Shown: one piece after another, positions 61,388 to 64,000 of the stretch
Numbering within the stretch: position 1 is the stretch's first letter
Layout: every line of letters begins with the position of its first letter
Source of the DNA: Streptomyces sp. JHA26
GTDB lineage: Bacteria > Actinomycetota > Actinomycetes > Streptomycetales > Streptomycetaceae
Assembly: GCF_002005565.1 (NCBI RefSeq)
Contig: NZ_BDJC01000007.1
Location: 104,368 to 168,367, forward strand
Direction of reading: 5' to 3'
Length of the DNA stretch: 64,000 bases
Made by a program: the position numbers and the translations under genes
The notes under the pieces: generated by a model
Seen by the model: only the letters and a program-made list of their open reading frames with translations
What the model was told of the DNA's origin: nothing
The model's database searches: none

Positions 61388-62338
61388 ATGGAGCACGGGG
61401 AGCGGGAGGGGCGCCGGACGGTGCCCGGGGCGGTGGTGGCCGCGGGGGTCGTCGGGGCGCTGGCCGTCGCCGCGTTCGTGCTGCGGCCCGCCGAGGGGCT
61501 GCTGCACTCCGGCAAGGGGCCGCTCGGCCACTGGGGCTTCGTCACGATCGGCCTGTCCGTCGTCTGGGCGGTGGGTGTCGTGCACGCCGTCCAGCAGCTC
61601 CGTCCCCGGATCGGCGCCGACTCCACCGCGCTGCCGCCGGGCGAGGAGCGGCTGCGACAGGCCGCCGTACGGCTGCTGCTCGCCGGGCCGGGGGTCGTCG
61701 GCGTCCTGGCCCTGGTGCTGCACCGGTTCACGCACGACAGCACAACGCCCGTGCCGGTGGACCTCCCGCCTCCCCCCGTGTCACCGTCCTCCTCCCTGCC
61801 CCCGGGCCGCGACAGGTCGTCGCCCGGGGAGGGCTCGGGGCACGCCCTGTCCCTGCCGTGGTACCTCCCGCTCGGTCTGCTGGTCGTGGTCGTCGTCGTG
61901 ATCGTCGTGGTGGCCGTCGTACGGCGGCTGCGGCGGCTGCGGCGGTTCGGGCCGACGGTGCCGCCGCGTCCCGGCCCCTCGGGCGTCCCCGCGGAGGACG
62001 ACGACGCGCGTCTGCTGTTGTCCGCCGTACGCTCGGGCCGTCATGCCCTGACCGACGCCGGCGACGCCCGGGCCGCCGTCATCGCCTGCTACGCCGCGAT
62101 GGAGGACGCCCTCGTCGCGTCCGGCGTGCAGCGGCACGCCTCCGACAGTCCCGCCGACCTGCTCACCCGCGCCGCCGCCACGGGCCTCGCCCCGAACCCG
62201 GCCGCGCCGCGTCTGGCCGCGCTGTTCCGCGAAGCCCGTTTCTCCTCGCATCCGATGGGCGCTCCGCACCGCGAGGCCGCGGCCGAGGCCCTGGAAGACA
62301 TCGCCTCGCGTCTCCAGGACCGGGAGACGGCGCGGTGA
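61388..62338 (+). CDS. DUF4129 domain membrane protein
   Basis: A 316-residue protein. Helices lie at about residues 13-32, 49-66, 90-112 and 157-178. The cytosolic end (ARAAVIACYAAMEDALVASG, SPADLLTRAAATGL, FREARFSSHPM) is the DUF4129 domain. In actinobacteria it precedes MoxR and DUF58 genes, as here, and the set is linked with cell-envelope or export functions. Its stop overlaps the next gene's GTG. Confidence 0.88.
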   Translation: MEHGEREGRRTVPGAVVAAGVVGALAVAAFVLRPAEGLLHSGKGPLGHWGFVTIGLSVVWAVGVVHAVQQLRPRIGADSTALPPGEERLRQAAVRLLLAGPGVVGVLALVLHRFTHDSTTPVPVDLPPPPVSPSSSLPPGRDRSSPGEGSGHALSLPWYLPLGLLVVVVVVIVVVAVVRRLRRLRRFGPTVPPRPGPSGVPAEDDDARLLLSAVRSGRHALTDAGDARAAVIACYAAMEDALVASGVQRHASDSPADLLTRAAATGLAPNPAAPRLAALFREARFSSHPMGAPHREAAAEALEDIASRLQDRETAR

Positions 62339-62934
62339 GCCGCGTCGCCCGCCGGACTCCGGAGCCGGACCTGCTCCCACTGCGCCGGATCGGGCTGCTC
62401 GGCGGGGCGGTCGCCGGGTCCGGTGTCCTGCTCGTCCTGCTGCTCGACGGCCCGGGGGCGGCCGGTGCCGTCGTGACCGTGCTCGTCGTCGCGGCGCTGG
62501 TGGCCGCCCGGTACGTGGCCGGGGCGGGCGCCTTCGACTCCGGGCGGCGGGACGAGGTACGGCTGCTGCGGACGCGGGCGCCGGGCATGGGCGAGTGGCG
62601 ACGGAACGTCCACACCACCACCGGGCCCGACGGCGCCCTCTACTACCGCGCGGTCCTCCGCCCCGACCTGCGCCGTCTGTTCGCCGCCGCGCTCGCCGAG
62701 CACCACCACGTCTCGCTCGAGCAGCAGCCGGAGCGCGCCGCCGAGTTGATCGGGCCCGAACTGTGGCCGTGGCTGGGACCCGAGCCGCCCCGCACCGGGC
62801 CCGACGGCGACGTTCCCGTCGACGTGCTGCGCCGCCTCGTCGACCGGCTCGAAGCACTCGGCGCTCCCCGTACCCGTACTCCCCGTATCCCCCGTACCCG
62901 TACTCCCCGTACTCGTGAGGAAGAAGCGACGTGA
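62335..62934 (+). CDS. Two-helix membrane protein of the DUF4129-MoxR operon
   Basis: A 199-residue protein from GTG 62335, overlapping the DUF4129 stop (GTGA). Two helices (about 19-36 and 43-62) are followed by a cytosolic domain with GEWRRNVHTTTGPDGALYYR and LFAAALAEHHHVSLEQQP. The C-terminus carries an Arg/Thr/Pro tandem repeat. This component is usual in MoxR-DUF58 operons; the function is not known. Stop overlaps the MoxR start. Confidence 0.82.
   Translation: MSRVARRTPEPDLLPLRRIGLLGGAVAGSGVLLVLLLDGPGAAGAVVTVLVVAALVAARYVAGAGAFDSGRRDEVRLLRTRAPGMGEWRRNVHTTTGPDGALYYRAVLRPDLRRLFAAALAEHHHVSLEQQPERAAELIGPELWPWLGPEPPRTGPDGDVPVDVLRRLVDRLEALGAPRTRTPRIPRTRTPRTREEEAT
62866..62916. repeat. Tandem 15-bp repeats, CCCCGTACCCGTACT
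   Basis: Two exact 15-base units (62866-62880 and 62890-62904) separated by nine related bases, then a partial third unit. They lie inside the coding end of the 62335 gene and encode RTRTPRIPRTRTPRT. Replication slippage would change the protein tail by multiples of the unit without disturbing the frame. Confidence 0.75.
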
Positions 62935-63929
62935 CGAGTCCCTCCACGCCCGGGCCCCGCACCGCCGGGCAGGTCGGCGAGCAGGCCGGTGCCGTACTGC
63001 GCGAGATCGGGCGTGCCGTCGTCGGCAAGTCGGGCGCCCTCGAACTCGTGATGCTGGCCGTACTGGCCGGCGGGCACGTCCTCGTCGAGGACCTGCCGGG
63101 GCTCGGCAAGACGCTCCTCGCGCGGTCCTTCGCCACCACGCTCGGCCTGGACTTCCGCCGGATCCAGTTCACGCCCGACCTGCTGCCCTCGGACGTCACC
63201 GGGGCGCCGCTGTACGACCAGCGCACCGGCGAGATGGTGTTCCACCCCGGCCCCGTCTTCACGCACCTCCTGCTCGCCGACGAGATCAACCGGACGCCGC
63301 CCAAGACACAGGCCGCGCTGCTCGAGGCGATGGCGGAGTCGCAGGTGACCGTGGACGGCGCCACGCGTCCGCTCGCCGACCCCTTCCTGGTGATCGCGAC
63401 CGCCAACCCGGTGGAGTACGAGGGCACCTACTCCCTGCCCGAGGCCCAGCTCGACCGGTTCCAGCTGCGGGTGCGGATGGGCTATCTGGCGGCCCGGGAG
63501 GAGCTGGCGATGCTGCGGGCCCGGATCGACCGGGCCGCGCCCGAGGCCGTGCTCGACACGCTCGCGGGGCCGGCCGACGTCCTGGCGTGGCGGGCCGTCG
63601 TGGAGCGCGTGGAGATCGACGACGACCTGCTGGAGTACGCCGTCGCGCTCGTCGGCGCGACCCGCGACCACCCCCAGATCAGCATCGGCGCCTCACCGCG
63701 CGGCGGCCTCGCCCTGGTCCAGCTCGCGCGCGCCCGCGCCGTCCTGGACGGCCGGGACTACGTCGTCCCGGAGGACGTCAAGAGCCTCGCGGTGCCCGCG
63801 CTGGCCCACCGGGTGTCGCTGCGGCCGGAGTTGTGGGTGCGCGAGGTGTCCACGGACGACGTGCTGCGCGAGATCGTCGACAGCGTCGGCACGCCGTCCA
63901 CACGGCGTACGGCCGCCGTGCCGTCGTGA
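62931..63929 (+). CDS. MoxR-family AAA+ ATPase
   Basis: A 332-residue AAA+ protein from GTG 62931, overlapping the previous stop. Walker A is in LVEDLPGLGKTLLARS, Walker B in LLLADEINRTPPKTQ, and the sensor region is VIATANPVEYEGTYSLPEAQ. MoxR ATPases act as chaperones that mature or assemble protein complexes with DUF58/vWA partners; the DUF58 gene follows directly. Confidence 0.93.
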   Translation: MTSPSTPGPRTAGQVGEQAGAVLREIGRAVVGKSGALELVMLAVLAGGHVLVEDLPGLGKTLLARSFATTLGLDFRRIQFTPDLLPSDVTGAPLYDQRTGEMVFHPGPVFTHLLLADEINRTPPKTQAALLEAMAESQVTVDGATRPLADPFLVIATANPVEYEGTYSLPEAQLDRFQLRVRMGYLAAREELAMLRARIDRAAPEAVLDTLAGPADVLAWRAVVERVEIDDDLLEYAVALVGATRDHPQISIGASPRGGLALVQLARARAVLDGRDYVVPEDVKSLAVPALAHRVSLRPELWVREVSTDDVLREIVDSVGTPSTRRTAAVPS

Positions 63930-64000
63930 CCGCGCCCGCGCCGCGGCCGGACGCCGCGGTGGTCCGCGCCCTGGAGGGGCGCACCTCACCGGCCCAGCCG
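63926..64000 (+). CDS. Right-edge partial DUF58-like gene
   Basis: GTG 63926 overlaps the MoxR stop (GTGA at 63926-63929) and opens 25 codons to the window end. The visible part is Ala/Pro-rich without a diagnostic motif. Identity as DUF58 is inferred only from operon order. Confidence 0.5.
   Translation, partial: MTAPAPRPDAAVVRALEGRTSPAQP

Noticed and set aside
62866..62916. Short direct repeats considered as a CRISPR array
   Set aside because: Units are 15 bases with a 9-base similar spacer and lie within a coding sequence; no cas genes are near.

Overview
The window is about 64 kb of very GC-rich DNA. Almost every real reading frame shows strong G/C at third codon positions, frequent GTG/TTG starts and 4-nt ATGA/GTGA gene overlaps. 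Gene content (Ku, GAF-SpoIIE phosphatase, GvpA, many TetR regulators, DUF6003/DUF6381/DUF4232 proteins, CYP152-type P450) points to the chromosome of a Streptomyces or close relative, probably an arm-like accessory region. I saw no rRNA, tRNA, CRISPR array or convincing insertion sequence.

Layout. 0-3.6 kb: a coupled minus-strand operon of small membrane proteins led by a wrecked DJ-1/PfpI gene, a divergent GlxA-type regulator, and a relic of an ECF sigma factor. 3.7-9.5 kb: a secreted DUF4232 protein, a GH88 hydrolase plus parallel beta-helix protein pair (uronide polysaccharide breakdown), and a reductase/TetR pair. 9.5-17.5 kb: the most unusual part. It holds a 799-residue protein joining a macrodomain, a family-1-like uracil-DNA-glycosylase domain and an R-S-ExE ADP-ribosyltransferase domain, behind a promoter that matches the RecA-NDp/PafBC DNA-damage consensus. 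Near it lie a SUKH (SMI1/KNR4) protein, a Fic protein and unknown genes. 17.6-26 kb: FAD monooxygenase/MFS operon, FtsX-type ABC transporter and a two-component system. 26-34.5 kb: reductase/TetR/kinase, GNAT, DUF4265, a 2-deoxyribosyltransferase-like protein, S66 peptidase, a membrane protein with nuclease-like tail, PPK2 and an orphan gas-vesicle gene gvpA. 34.5-44.3 kb: five TetR regulators' worth of small oxidoreductase loci, several next to decayed genes, around a glutamate-synthase-like/pyruvate oxidase pair. 44.4-54.7 kb: Vat-like acetyltransferase, CYP152 peroxygenase, SDR, Ku, SpoIIE-type phosphatase, dTDP-glucose dehydratase, cold-shock protein and a GntR/Gfo-Idh pair. 54.7-64 kb: small conserved Streptomyces proteins, ArsR/MFS pair, DHFR-like protein and the start of a DUF4129-MoxR-DUF58 operon cut by the right edge.

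How genes fit together. Much of the window is regulator plus target pairs (TetR/oxidoreductase, ArsR/MFS, GntR/dehydrogenase, GlxA/DJ-1), typical of stress and xenobiotic responses. A repeated theme is decay: at least six gene relics (DJ-1, ECF sigma C-terminus, NUDIX, AraC, SDR, DUF1772) sit beside intact regulators. DNA-damage functions appear twice: the macro-UDG-ART protein with its candidate PafBC promoter, and Ku. All function calls are from reading the sequence; no database search was run.
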